NCBI GenBank assembly: GCA_903896745.1
Contig: CAITZA010000377.1
Location: 1 to 32,209, forward strand
From: an uncultured Desulfomonile sp.
Lineage (GTDB): Bacteria > Desulfobacterota > Desulfomonilia > Desulfomonilales > Desulfomonilaceae
DNA: 32,209 nucleotides
Reading direction: 5' to 3'
The translations under genes were made by a program, and so were the position numbers. Positions 1-8,626 of this stretch are shown piece by piece. Each line of letters opens with the position of its first letter. Positions within the stretch are counted from its first letter, which is position 1. Under the pieces are notes generated by a model, which was not told the DNA's origin, did not search any database, and saw only the letters and a program-made list of their open reading frames with translations.

Positions 1-41
1 AACCAGTAGTTTTTTCATTTTAAATAGGCCCTTGAGCTCAT

Positions 42-97
42 AAAACTTATATTACTTTAAGTTTTCTGGCTAACTAATATAAAACAAAGACTATATT
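42..97. repeat. Two AT-rich inverted repeats upstream of the znu promoter
   Basis: AAAACTTA (42-49) is the exact reverse complement of TAAGTTTT (58-65), with an 8-bp spacer. Just downstream AATATA (76-81) pairs with TATATT (92-97), with a 10-bp spacer. Both pairs have a half-site centre-to-centre distance of 16 bp. They lie upstream of the znu promoter and could be operator sites for the adjacent RHH regulator or for a divergent gene left of the window. In AT-rich DNA such repeats can arise by chance, so this is a weak call. Confidence 0.3.
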
Positions 98-151
98 GTC
101 AAGAAAAAGCTTTGGGGCCGGAGTGTTTTTAAGAAATCGGGTTGAGAATTG

Positions 152-179
152 TTGACACCATAGTATTACTTGGTATTAT
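152..179 (+). promoter_or_regulatory. Promoter of the regulator-znuACB operon with palindromic spacer
   Basis: TTGACA (152-157), a 16-bp spacer and TATTAT (174-179) form a near-consensus sigma-70 promoter, with an upstream TGG giving an extended -10. Transcription would begin near 186. The spacer (158-173) is itself an imperfect inverted repeat, CCA-t-AGTA-T-TACT-TGG, with arms that match except for one extra T. A regulator bound there would block RNA polymerase. The promoter sits inside the 5' part of the longest reading frame, so it argues that translation starts downstream of it. Confidence 0.6.
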
Positions 180-219
180 CTGGGATGCTGGATTTTTAGT
201 TTGCGCATTGGGGCCTGAA

Positions 220-540
220 TTGAAAAAGCAGAAACAGGAAATTATTACATTCAAGGTACCGGAGTCGCTCAGGGTCGCAATGAAAGGAATACCGAACCGC
301 TCCGAATTCATTCGGCATGCTGTGATGACAGCGTTGGACAGCGTGTGTCCCTTATGCCGCGGAACCGGGGTGCTCTTGCCTCATCAAAAAAATCACTGGG
401 ATCATTTTGCTGTGGATCACAGGCTTGAGGAATGCGACTCGTGTCATGCCATGCATCTGGTATGCGCTCACAAGTCTAGCCGGTTGATAGCGCTAGATGG
501 GGAAGCGGATAATGGAGACAAATTATTAAATGAGAAATGA
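220..540 (+). CDS. Ribbon-helix-helix regulator with Cys/His-rich metal-binding C-terminus
   Basis: This is a predicted 106-aa DNA-binding protein. Residues about 8-40 resemble an RHH (CopG/MetJ/NikR) fold: a short basic beta-strand (EIITFKVPESL), then two helices around the PNRSEFIRHA turn. Residues 43-84 hold CPLC, four His in the linker (55, 59, 62, 67), CDSCH, and further His and Cys (H79, C82, H84), which looks like a zinc-ribbon-type metal site. The frame stays open upstream to a TTG at 142, but a strong promoter lies within that stretch. TTG at 220, just before KKQKQEI, is therefore the preferred start, although its ribbon-binding signal (GGGG) is weak. znuA starts 12 bases after the stop codon. 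The context suggests a zinc-responsive, self-regulating repressor of znuACB; this is inference. The RHH fold is fairly secure and the ligand is not. Confidence 0.7.
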   Translation: MKKQKQEIITFKVPESLRVAMKGIPNRSEFIRHAVMTALDSVCPLCRGTGVLLPHQKNHWDHFAVDHRLEECDSCHAMHLVCAHKSSRLIALDGEADNGDKLLNEK

Positions 541-552
541 GGGGGATTGTTG

Positions 553-1545
553 ATGGTAAAGAGATTTTTCTTGTTTTTTTTAGTTATAACGATGCCGGTG
601 GTTTGCTCTATGGCTTTTGGTCAGGCGCAACCGCCTGACGGCAAGATCACGGTATTTACAGCCATTGCGCCTTATGCCTATTTTATTGAGCAGATCGGTG
701 GTTCGGGCGTCAGGGCGGAGACCCTGGTTGGCCCTGGAAAGGACCCGCATAGCTTTGAGCCAACCCCGTCCCAGATTTCAGCCCTGCGCTCAGCCAAGAT
801 GTATTTCAAGGTGGGGATGCCGTTTGAAGAGAAGCTAGTTGAAAAGATGTCTTCCTTGTTCCCCAATCTAAAGATTGTGGATCTCACGAGGGGAATAAGA
901 CTCCGGGAAATGGAGGCGGAAAACGAGAAGTTCGAGCATGGTGGACATTCCCATAAACATGTCGAAAAGAGTCAGGGCCACAATTCGCGAAAAACCGCGT
1001 CTTCATCGAATAAGTCACATGAAGAGCCCGCTGATGATGACCACGACCATGATCACGGGGCGTTGGATCCTCATGTCTGGCTGAGCCTGAAGAATGTACG
1101 GATCATTTCCTCAAATATCACAGAGACCCTTTCAGAAATAGCCCCGTCCCAAGCTGAAGAATTCAAGAGGAACGATCAGATCTTTCAGGGCAGGCTTGTT
1201 GAGCTGGATTCGCTAATCAGGGACACGTTGACCCACATAAAGGGCAAGAACATTTACGTTTATCACCCAGCCTTCGGGTATTTTGCTGATGATTATGATT
1301 TGAAGCAGATAGCGGTTGAGATTCAGGGAAAAGAGCCGACCGCCAGGCAATTGGCCAGACTGATTGACTCTGCGAAGAAGAAACACGTCAGAGTCATATT
1401 CGTGGCGCCCCAATTTTCCCAAAAGGGAGCGGAAACAGTCGCTAAAGGCATTGGCGGAGTTGTGGTAGAGATAGATCCATTGTCACGGGATTACCTTTCG
1501 AACATGCGCGAGATGGCGGACAGGATTAGCGCCGGGATCAGATAG
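553..1545 (+). CDS. znuA: Zinc ABC transporter substrate-binding protein ZnuA
   Basis: This is the periplasmic zinc-binding protein of a cluster A-I metal ABC importer, about 330 aa. The N-terminus is a signal peptide (basic start, long hydrophobic run, AFGQA-like cleavage region). Numbered from the ATG at 553, the expected metal ligands are H66 (KDPHSFEPTP), H174 (DPHVWLS), H238 (YHPAFGYF) and D308 (EIDPL). Between the first two is a charged His-rich loop (HGGHSHKH, DDDHDHDH), typical of zinc rather than manganese proteins. Two TTG codons precede this ATG, but AGGGGG at 540-545 is best spaced for the ATG. It delivers zinc to ZnuB/ZnuC, encoded immediately downstream. Confidence 0.93.
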   Translation: MVKRFFLFFLVITMPVVCSMAFGQAQPPDGKITVFTAIAPYAYFIEQIGGSGVRAETLVGPGKDPHSFEPTPSQISALRSAKMYFKVGMPFEEKLVEKMSSLFPNLKIVDLTRGIRLREMEAENEKFEHGGHSHKHVEKSQGHNSRKTASSSNKSHEEPADDDHDHDHGALDPHVWLSLKNVRIISSNITETLSEIAPSQAEEFKRNDQIFQGRLVELDSLIRDTLTHIKGKNIYVYHPAFGYFADDYDLKQIAVEIQGKEPTARQLARLIDSAKKKHVRVIFVAPQFSQKGAETVAKGIGGVVVEIDPLSRDYLSNMREMADRISAGIR

Positions 1546-1555
1546 GAATTTCCTT

Positions 1556-2329
1556 TTGTCAAATGAACAGTCTAGCGCCGTAGAAATTCAAGGTCTGAAT
1601 TTCTCGTATAACGGATTCATGATCCTTCAGGATGTCGATTTGACGATTAACCTGAGGGACTTTGTATCTGTCGTAGGGCCCAACGGTGGTGGAAAGACGA
1701 CGCTGCTGAAAATCATCCTCGGTCTTCTGAAACCTACAAGCGGGACAGTACAGTTGTTCGGCGCCAACCCATCAAAATCGAAAAAGCGTGTGGGCTACAT
1801 GCCTCAGCATGCAAAATTTGATTTTCAGTTTCCCGCTACGGTCATGGATGTTGCGCTGATGGGACGATTGGGTAACTCGACACGATTTGGGCCCTACACC
1901 AAACATGACAGGGAGATTTGCATGCACAAGCTTGAGCAGGTCAAGCTTGCCCATAGTTTTCGCAAGTCATTCGCGTCATTGTCGGGGGGACAGAGACAAA
2001 GGGTGTTCATTGCCCGAGCCCTGGCTTGTGAACCGGATTTGTTGTTGCTTGACGAGCCCACATCCAATCTTGACCAGGGGATAGAAAGCGAAGTCTATGA
2101 GCTGTTTCAGGAATTGAACCGCACGATAACCATTGTTCTGGTTTCACATGATCTAGGGTTTGTGTCCCGCTATGTAAAAAGGGTCGTATGCGTTAAGAGA
2201 CGGGTTGTGACTCACCCCACAACCGAGATAACAGGTGAATTGATAAATGCCATTTACGGGGCGCCGATGAAAATGGTGCGCCATGACAGGCACGATTGCG
2301 AAGGGACGGGAAGTTGCCACAATTTCTAA
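1556..2329 (+). CDS. znuC: Zinc ABC transporter ATP-binding protein ZnuC
   Basis: This is the 257-aa ATPase that powers zinc import through ZnuB. Walker A is GPNGGGKTT (41-49), the Q-loop is Q84, the signature is LSGGQ (142-146), Walker B is LLLLDE (162-167) and the switch His is H198. The C-terminus ends in a small Cys/His tail (H243, H246, C248, C254, H255), which may bind metal; similar His-rich tails occur in other ZnuC proteins. The start is TTG at 1556, with AGGAA seven bases upstream and ten bases after znuA. Its 3' end overlaps the start of znuB by 34 bases, implying translational coupling. Confidence 0.93.
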   Translation: MSNEQSSAVEIQGLNFSYNGFMILQDVDLTINLRDFVSVVGPNGGGKTTLLKIILGLLKPTSGTVQLFGANPSKSKKRVGYMPQHAKFDFQFPATVMDVALMGRLGNSTRFGPYTKHDREICMHKLEQVKLAHSFRKSFASLSGGQRQRVFIARALACEPDLLLLDEPTSNLDQGIESEVYELFQELNRTITIVLVSHDLGFVSRYVKRVVCVKRRVVTHPTTEITGELINAIYGAPMKMVRHDRHDCEGTGSCHNF

Positions 2330-3165
2330 TCGATCTGCGGTCCTACGAGTTTCTTCAGAACGCCTTGATGGCCTGTGTTCTGTCGAGTTTTGCGTCTGGA
2401 ATCATCGGATCGTATGTTGTGGTTAGACGAATCTCTTATCTGGCTGGCAGCATATCTCATACAATTCTTGGGGGTATTGGGGCGGTTTTATTTTTTAACG
2501 CCGTCTATCCCCAGGCCCAGATTGATCCATTGTTTGGGGCGGGCGCGACTGCCGTCATTGCCGCAATAATAATCGGACTGGTCAGCCTGCACGCCAAACA
2601 GCGCGAGGATACGGTGATCAGCGCCATGTGGTCTGTCGGCATGGCAACCGGAATTGTGTTCATCGCCAAAACGCCTGGCTACGCTTCGGACCTAATGGGG
2701 TACCTGTTCGGGAACATTCTTATGGTGACCCAGAGAGATCTCTGGGTTATTGGCGTCCTGGATGTGCTGGTCGCGACGATTGCGCTGATCTTCTACAACC
2801 AGTTCCTTGCAATCTGTTTTGACGAGGAGTTTGCGTCCCTACGCGGATTAAATGTTGACGCCTATTATCTTTCTCTACTATGCATGACAGCGCTGACAGT
2901 GGTGGCGCTTGTAACGGTGGTGGGTATTGTGATGTGCATAGCGTTGCTGACATTGCCTGCGGCAATTGCAAGCCTGTTTTCCAATTCACTCTGGAAGATA
3001 ATGCTGATTTCCACGTTGCTGAGCGTTATTTTCACTACGTCGGGACTTGTTTTGAGTTATTCCCCCGACATACCACCGGGAGCTACCACAATCCTGATTT
3101 CCGGGATGACATACCTTTTGGCGGTTGTCTTCAGGAGACTTCTTTCCCGAGGACCAATGCTATAA
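2296..3165 (+). CDS. znuB: Zinc ABC transporter permease ZnuB
   Basis: This is an integral membrane permease of the ABC-3 family, 289 aa, with about eight hydrophobic segments. The family-like stretch RRISYLAGSISHTILGGIG is near the N-terminus, and a long helix pair (VALVTVVGIVMCIALLTLPA) is characteristic. It forms the zinc channel with ZnuC and receives metal from ZnuA. The longest frame begins at a TTG (2296) inside znuC, with AGG six bases ahead; TTG at 2314 is possible, while ATG at 2368 would shorten the first membrane helix. The stop codon lies five bases from the stop of the convergent smc gene, leaving no room for a conventional terminator. Confidence 0.92.
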   Translation: MRRDGKLPQFLIDLRSYEFLQNALMACVLSSFASGIIGSYVVVRRISYLAGSISHTILGGIGAVLFFNAVYPQAQIDPLFGAGATAVIAAIIIGLVSLHAKQREDTVISAMWSVGMATGIVFIAKTPGYASDLMGYLFGNILMVTQRDLWVIGVLDVLVATIALIFYNQFLAICFDEEFASLRGLNVDAYYLSLLCMTALTVVALVTVVGIVMCIALLTLPAAIASLFSNSLWKIMLISTLLSVIFTTSGLVLSYSPDIPPGATTILISGMTYLLAVVFRRLLSRGPML

Positions 3166-3170
3166 TTAAA

Positions 3171-6100
3171 TCAGTTCAAGAACTTTACGGAAACCACCTT
3201 TGAGGCCCCAGGCTCTTCCATTGTCACCCCAAAAAGCGAGTCCGACTCTTCCATACTCCTCTTGTTATGTGTGACAACTATAAACTGCGTCTTTTCTGAC
3301 AATTTCCTCAGCATTTGATTAAAGCGCGACAGATTTGAGTCATCAAGGGGGGCGTCAACTTCGTCCAGCAGACAAAAAGGAGAGGGGCTGGTCAGAAAGA
3401 TTGAAAAGATGAGGGCCACGGCAGTCAATGCCTTTTCCCCTCCTGACAGGAGATCCATGTTCTGGTATCTTTTACCTGGGGGCCTCACCATGATTGATAC
3501 GCCTGTCTCCAAAGGATTGGTAACATCAGTCAGTTCGAGCTGCGCCTGTCCTCCGCCGAAAAGGAACGGAAATATTTCCCGAAATTTTTGATTTACATTT
3601 TCAAAGGTAGCCATAAAGCGTTCGCGTGTGGTCTGGTTGATGGTGTCGATAGTCTGATGAAGAGTGTCAACTGCGTTTTTTAAGTCGGCTTCCTGTTTCC
3701 GCAGAAATTCGAGACGTTCGTCCACCGCTTTGCTCTCAGTAATGGCAGCCAGATTTACCGGACCAAAGGACGTGATTTTCCCTCTAAGCAATTCAAGTTC
3801 GGTCTCATTGATTCCACTAACGTCGGGTTCAAATTTGTTCAGGTCAATCTGGTATTGTTCCCGGATTTTTTCGATTGCATTTCTGACGTTTTCTTCGAGT
3901 CGGGCGCTTTCAAGCTCCAGTTCGTGAATTTTCTGGCTCTGGATTCTAACGGTTCTGTTGATTTCGCCCACTTCTTTTTCCAGCGATAAACAGGCATCTT
4001 GAGAGCTTGCGACCATAGATTGGAGTGATTGAACTTCTGAGGCGCTTTCCTGATGTGAGCGCATAAGATCAATCTCCTGCAGTTCCAGGGACTTGATTTC
4101 ATTGAGGAGCTGTTTTTCGAGTTCCGACGCTTTTTGCTTCTCTGAATTCAGTCGTACAAGCTGTTGGTCCGACTGAGATATTTTTTCCTGAACCGACTGG
4201 ATTTCGCGATCAGAAGCCCGGACTCGCTCGTTGAGCTTTGCAGACTGTATTTTTAGACTCTCCATCGCGGACAATTGATCAGAATTCTTTTGATGAAGTA
4301 TATTTATCTGCGATTGAAGCCTGTCCTTTTCGGATTCAATTTTTTTGGTTTTCTGGTTAAGGGTTTCGATCATCGAATTTGATAGTTCGAGTTCCTGATC
4401 GATCTGACGTGTTTCGCGTTCCACTGAATTTTCATCAGTCTCGAGGCCGCCCATTTGTTTGACGCCATTTGACAGGATGGCGCCGAGGTTATCTTTCTGG
4501 GCCTGAAGCTTGAGTTCAGCCATTTTAAGTCTGTTAATCTCTTCGGATGCTGTATGGAGGTGTTTTCTGGTTTGGGCGAGATCCTGTTCTTCATCTCCCA
4601 GGCTGATTCTTGCTGTATCGAGTTCGGCGTGAAGTCCGGCAAGCTGATTACTTAGGAGATTTATTTCCTGGCGGCGCTTGAATATTTCTTCACCAACAAC
4701 TTCACGAGATCCACCGGAGACTTCACCATGGCGGCTCAGAAAATCGCCATCCAGTGTTACCAGGTCAACACTGGCGCCATTTGTGCCCCATATTTCCATA
4801 GCTTTTCGCAAATCCTGGACAATGAATACTTCCCGGAAAAGGAAATTTGCGAGATTTTGGAAACCCGGACGGACAGTTATGACGTCCATCATGGATGTTG
4901 CGTCCTTCGGGGCGTTTGCGGATTCGTCGGTACCAATCAGTCTGGGATTGACAGGAACGAATGAAGCCCGGCCCACATTTTCCGACCGGAGTCTCTCGGT
5001 TGCGACAACGCTGTCGAGAACCGATGGAGCGACTACCATGTCGATGCGATCTCTCAAAGTGGCCGCCAAGGCTTTATGGTACATTTCAGGAACATCTATA
5101 ATCTCACCTATGGGTTCAAACTGTAGCCCGTCTCCAAACCTGTTGCGGTTTTTCATGATGAGTTTGATGGAATTGCCATAACCCCCGTAATTGTCCTGAA
5201 GCTCCTCCAATGTTCGTAACCTGGTCTGGCTGATAGTAAATTTTTTTTCGAGTTCCTGGAGTCGGAGCCTGGTAGTCTTGATTTGCGTTTCCAGATGGGA
5301 TTTTTTGGTTGAAAGCCCGGTTTGTGTTTGCGCCACATCTGCTAATCGCGCTGCAACGCTGATGAGTTCCGTTTCGTTGATTTTGATGTTCTCCCTGGCC
5401 GCCTCAATTTCCCTTGCCAGCGTAGCTCGCTCGGATTTCTTTCGAGCCAGTTGATTGCCATACTCGGTCTTCCTCTTTACAAGACCTTCCTTTTTGTTTC
5501 GGGTGAGAGCTGAGTCCTGCAAAGATCTGAAAAGTTCATCCCTCAGATTGTTAAATTGTTTGCGTTTGGCTGAAATATTTTCTGTGAGGTCAGAATGTTT
5601 TTTTTGGGATTGATCGAGTTGTTCTCTAAAAATGACTAGTTTATCGGTGGCCTGAGTGAGGGTTTCTTTGACGAGGTCAAGGTTTCCTTTGGCTCGATCC
5701 CGGTTTTCAGCCGTCAGGATCAATTCTGTTTCGATGTTTGCGATACGTGTCCTTACGTCATTCAGGCGATCGGAAGTTCTTCCGGTCGTTTCCCGATTAG
5801 CTCCCAAGCTTAGTTCCAGATTATGTTTTTTTTCAAGTAAGTCTCTGTGTTGGTTTTCGGCTTTTAGTTTATCGAGTTTATTTTTTTCAAGGAGAGCATT
5901 TTTTTCCATGAGTTGAACTTCGGCAGTTTGCAGTTCAGCATTTAGTAAAGCGACATTTTTTTGTGCGACAACGAGTTTTTGATTCCAGTTTTGAACCTTG
6001 CCCGCGATCAGGGACACTTCGAGAATTCGCAACTGATCCAGTAGTTTCTGATACCGCTCGGCTTTTTGGGATTGTCTTTTTAACGAAAGGCTTTGAGTTT

Positions 6101-6704
6101 TTACCTCCAGAATTATATCGGAGAGCCTCAGGAGATTTTGACTCGTGCTTTCAAGTTTCTTCAGGGCAGCTTCTTTCCTCGCCTTATACTTGTTGACGCC
6201 CGCGGCCTCCTCGATCAGAATACGTCGCTCTTCGGGTTTTGCGGCCACGATTTGTTCAACCCGGCCTTGTTCTATTATTGCGTAGGAATTCTTTCCCACA
6301 CCCGTATCCAGGAAAAAATCGGTTATGTCAGACAGACGGCACGGAATGTTGTTGATCTCATAGTGAGAGGCGCCATCCCTGAATAGTCTTCTGGAAACCA
6401 TGATTTCATCGTAATCGTTGTAGGCTGAATTCGAGGTTTTCTGGAGATTTGACAACACTAAACGCACTTCAGCCAGGCCAACCGGTTTTAACGTTTCGGA
6501 TCCATTAAAAATGACATCTTCCATTTTCCGGCTGCGCAAGGTTCTGACACGCTGTTCACCCATGACCCATCGCAAGGCTTCAAGGATGTTGCTTTTACCA
6601 GCGCCATTGGGCCCCACCACACAGGTAACTCCCGGTCCCAAATCCAGAATGGTCCTGTCTGGAAAACTCTTGAACCCCTTAATTTCGAGGCGTTTGATTC
6701 TCAT
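3171..6704 (-). CDS. smc: Chromosome segregation ATPase SMC
   Basis: This is a full-length bacterial SMC, 1177 aa, the core of condensin in chromosome compaction and segregation. The N-terminal half-ATPase has Walker A GPNGAGKSN (31-39). Two long Gln/Glu/Lys-rich coiled coils flank a globular hinge at roughly 500-680, which contains the NYGGYGNSIK and GRASFVPVN regions. The C-terminal half-ATPase has the signature LSGGEK (1086-1091), Walker B CLLDEVDAP with D1114/E1115, and the switch His H1146. The start codon ATG has no strong ribosome-binding site. The gene follows the cyclase gene by 29 bases on the same strand, so they may be co-transcribed. The ScpA and ScpB partners are not in the window. 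Confidence 0.97.
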   Translation of the reverse strand: MRIKRLEIKGFKSFPDRTILDLGPGVTCVVGPNGAGKSNILEALRWVMGEQRVRTLRSRKMEDVIFNGSETLKPVGLAEVRLVLSNLQKTSNSAYNDYDEIMVSRRLFRDGASHYEINNIPCRLSDITDFFLDTGVGKNSYAIIEQGRVEQIVAAKPEERRILIEEAAGVNKYKARKEAALKKLESTSQNLLRLSDIILEVKTQSLSLKRQSQKAERYQKLLDQLRILEVSLIAGKVQNWNQKLVVAQKNVALLNAELQTAEVQLMEKNALLEKNKLDKLKAENQHRDLLEKKHNLELSLGANRETTGRTSDRLNDVRTRIANIETELILTAENRDRAKGNLDLVKETLTQATDKLVIFREQLDQSQKKHSDLTENISAKRKQFNNLRDELFRSLQDSALTRNKKEGLVKRKTEYGNQLARKKSERATLAREIEAARENIKINETELISVAARLADVAQTQTGLSTKKSHLETQIKTTRLRLQELEKKFTISQTRLRTLEELQDNYGGYGNSIKLIMKNRNRFGDGLQFEPIGEIIDVPEMYHKALAATLRDRIDMVVAPSVLDSVVATERLRSENVGRASFVPVNPRLIGTDESANAPKDATSMMDVITVRPGFQNLANFLFREVFIVQDLRKAMEIWGTNGASVDLVTLDGDFLSRHGEVSGGSREVVGEEIFKRRQEINLLSNQLAGLHAELDTARISLGDEEQDLAQTRKHLHTASEEINRLKMAELKLQAQKDNLGAILSNGVKQMGGLETDENSVERETRQIDQELELSNSMIETLNQKTKKIESEKDRLQSQINILHQKNSDQLSAMESLKIQSAKLNERVRASDREIQSVQEKISQSDQQLVRLNSEKQKASELEKQLLNEIKSLELQEIDLMRSHQESASEVQSLQSMVASSQDACLSLEKEVGEINRTVRIQSQKIHELELESARLEENVRNAIEKIREQYQIDLNKFEPDVSGINETELELLRGKITSFGPVNLAAITESKAVDERLEFLRKQEADLKNAVDTLHQTIDTINQTTRERFMATFENVNQKFREIFPFLFGGGQAQLELTDVTNPLETGVSIMVRPPGKRYQNMDLLSGGEKALTAVALIFSIFLTSPSPFCLLDEVDAPLDDSNLSRFNQMLRKLSEKTQFIVVTHNKRSMEESDSLFGVTMEEPGASKVVSVKFLN

Positions 6705-6733
6705 TTTTCATTATGCTGGTTGCAGTGAAATGG

Positions 6734-7972
6734 TCATTCGCCATTTGACATATTCCCGGAAAGACTAAAAACTTCTACGGCATGTTTCAGGTTTTTAAAA
6801 TGTTTTGGGCCAAGCTCTTCAAGTTTCAGGAAGTCCTTAATACGTGCGGCGGTTTCCGGACCTACCAGTATTTGACCAGGCTTGGCCTCATCGGCTAGTC
6901 TGGCGGCCAGATTTGTCAGTGAGCCTGTTGCTGTGAAAGTTGTTCGAGCGCCTTCGCGACCCTGAAATCGGCTGGTTCCGACAGAAGCGGTTCCCGAATT
7001 CATGCCCATGTGAATTTTTACCGGTTGGAAACGACCTTCGAGTTCCGTATTTATGGATTCGGTGCGCTTGCGTATTTCTATGGCGGCTTTGGCGGCGTTT
7101 AGGGCATTTTCCTGCGAAGCCCCCTGAAAGATTACCATCAGCCCATCGCCGGCAGTCTCATTAATGTCTCCGTCGTATTTATACAAAATATCGAGGTAAC
7201 TTGAAAAATACTTCTCGATCACGAAATTGACCTGTTCCTGGGTTAGGGATTCAGTGATATGGCTATAACCCGCTACATCCAGAAAAAGTACTGTAATGTC
7301 TATTTCCTTCTTCTCGAGAGAAGGCGCGGAAGGATCTTTTTCTACGATCTTTTGAACTGTTTGAGGAACAAATGGCCGTAAATGCTCAAGAATCTGATCT
7401 AGTGTGACTTTTTCCTGAGCCACTTTCCAGTGTTTACGGGCGTTCATGATCACGTTCGAGGTAAGCTCAGCCAGGTCCTTTAAAAGGACGAGGTCCATTT
7501 CTGTAATCTTTTTATCATCCCTGGCGATCACATCCAACACGGCAAGCGCTTCATCGCCGTGATATATTGGCAATGCGACTTCTGCAAGTCCGGAAGCTGG
7601 TTCGTCAGTTGTAACAAGTTCGCAACCGGTTGAGTCTTTTTTGAAGCAGATATACCCGGTCTTTTTTTTCAAGGCCGTTTCCACAGCCAGGCGTCCCCGC
7701 TTACATAGCTGACAGTTGATATGGCTCGACTTCATGGCGCAGTGGAGTGGCCTGGTATAATTGGCCGCCTCAGGATCCAGTAACAGCAGACACACCTCTC
7801 GAACATGCGGCAATGTAGCTTTAGCCTCGTCCCTGATCACTTCCAGAATCCGGCTGATATTAAGCGAGGCAGTTATTTTCATTGCAACTCTGAACAAATT
7901 TTCAAAGCGACGTTGATAAAGATTTTCAGACGGAATAGTTTGTGGGTCGGAGTTATTTTGAAAATCATTCAT
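6734..7972 (-). CDS. GAF domain plus class III adenylate/guanylate cyclase
   Basis: This is a soluble signalling enzyme of 412 aa. Residues about 25-180 form a GAF-like sensor that contains an unusual Cys set (C78, C87, C90, C109, C117). A helical linker (185-215) leads to a class III cyclase domain (225-400). The two metal-binding Asp are present (D232 in FLDVAGYSH, D276 in TAGDGLMVIF), as are the transition-state Asn and Arg (N354, R358 in TNLAARL). The purine-selecting positions are E272 and T347. The first is the guanylate-cyclase-type residue, whereas the second is the adenylate-type residue of class IIIb enzymes, so the substrate cannot be assigned. GAGG six bases before the ATG supports the start. 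It is divergent from 8097 and lies upstream of smc. The family is secure and the signal unknown. Confidence 0.88.
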   Translation of the reverse strand: MNDFQNNSDPQTIPSENLYQRRFENLFRVAMKITASLNISRILEVIRDEAKATLPHVREVCLLLLDPEAANYTRPLHCAMKSSHINCQLCKRGRLAVETALKKKTGYICFKKDSTGCELVTTDEPASGLAEVALPIYHGDEALAVLDVIARDDKKITEMDLVLLKDLAELTSNVIMNARKHWKVAQEKVTLDQILEHLRPFVPQTVQKIVEKDPSAPSLEKKEIDITVLFLDVAGYSHITESLTQEQVNFVIEKYFSSYLDILYKYDGDINETAGDGLMVIFQGASQENALNAAKAAIEIRKRTESINTELEGRFQPVKIHMGMNSGTASVGTSRFQGREGARTTFTATGSLTNLAARLADEAKPGQILVGPETAARIKDFLKLEELGPKHFKNLKHAVEVFSLSGNMSNGE

Positions 7973-8005
7973 AATTGCCTCATGAAATTGAAACTTATTC
8001 CTGTT

Positions 8006-8033
8006 TTGACAGAGAATCTTTTTTGAGAATAAT
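8006..8033 (+). promoter_or_regulatory. Candidate promoter for the 8097 gene
   Basis: TTGACA (8006-8011), a 16-bp spacer and AATAAT (8028-8033, one mismatch to TATAAT) lie in the 124-bp divergent region. The predicted transcript would start near 8040, about 57 bases before the ATG at 8097. Confidence 0.5.
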
Positions 8034-8096
8034 CATTTTTTGAATTTTGCGCCATACTCTATTACTCATCGGAACAGTTTGAATTAATATATTATC

Positions 8097-8609
8097 ATGA
8101 CTGATCAAACAAAATATGAACACATTCTTATTCGTGAAGGCGCAGTCATAGTTCGGATCGTGCATTCCGGCGACGACTCTGCAGATGAAATGTCAATGGA
8201 ATTTTACGATGTTCGCACCGGCGTTCGTCTGAGAAAAATATACCCGCCTTTACAGCCGGTCGAGTTGCAGAAAGGCGCCCGTATCAGTCATGAGGATGCC
8301 TGTGTGATCATCAGGGCCAAAGCTTTCGCCAAGGAGAAGGAATTATCTGAATCATCCAAGGTGGTTACAATTCTTGAAGCAAGGCAGCGAAAACTTGATT
8401 CCGTTGTCGCTGATTCCATACTCGACCAAGCGCGCCTGATCTCAAACATTCTGCGTGATTTTCTGGATGTGTCTGATCATTGCCGTAAAGAAGAAAGGCT
8501 ATGGCTTTCCCAGCAAATTTTGAGTACAGTAAGAAAGATCTCAGGGCGAGAGCTGTCTGAAATTCAGGAAATTGTCGAATGGTTCAAGAAAATGGGCCCG
8601 ACAAAATGA
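8097..8609 (+). CDS. Hypothetical cytoplasmic protein, 170 aa
   Basis: I do not recognise a family. It has no signal peptide and no membrane segment. The N-terminal part (1-75) looks beta-rich (IREGAVIVRIVHSG, MSMEFYDVRTGVRLRKIYPP). The rest (80-170) is charged and probably helical, with a regular pattern around ILDQARLISNILRDFLDV and ending in EIVEWFKKM. The ATG at 8097 follows an AT-rich region without a clear Shine-Dalgarno sequence, about 57 bases downstream of a good promoter. The next gene follows closely, so the two are likely an operon. It is divergent from the cyclase, which could mean shared regulation, but nothing in the sequence proves a functional link. Confidence 0.75.
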   Translation: MTDQTKYEHILIREGAVIVRIVHSGDDSADEMSMEFYDVRTGVRLRKIYPPLQPVELQKGARISHEDACVIIRAKAFAKEKELSESSKVVTILEARQRKLDSVVADSILDQARLISNILRDFLDVSDHCRKEERLWLSQQILSTVRKISGRELSEIQEIVEWFKKMGPTK

Positions 8610-8626
8610 AGTTTGGAGAAATAGTC

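Noticed and set aside
142-219. N-terminal extension of the RHH regulator from TTG 142
   Set aside because: A near-consensus promoter lies inside it and the encoded hydrophobic stretch is not part of an RHH domain.
4678-5181. 167-aa open frame on the plus strand
   Set aside because: It lies wholly antisense to the smc hinge and coiled-coil region, has no recognisable motif or ribosome-binding site, and has the composition of a shadow frame.
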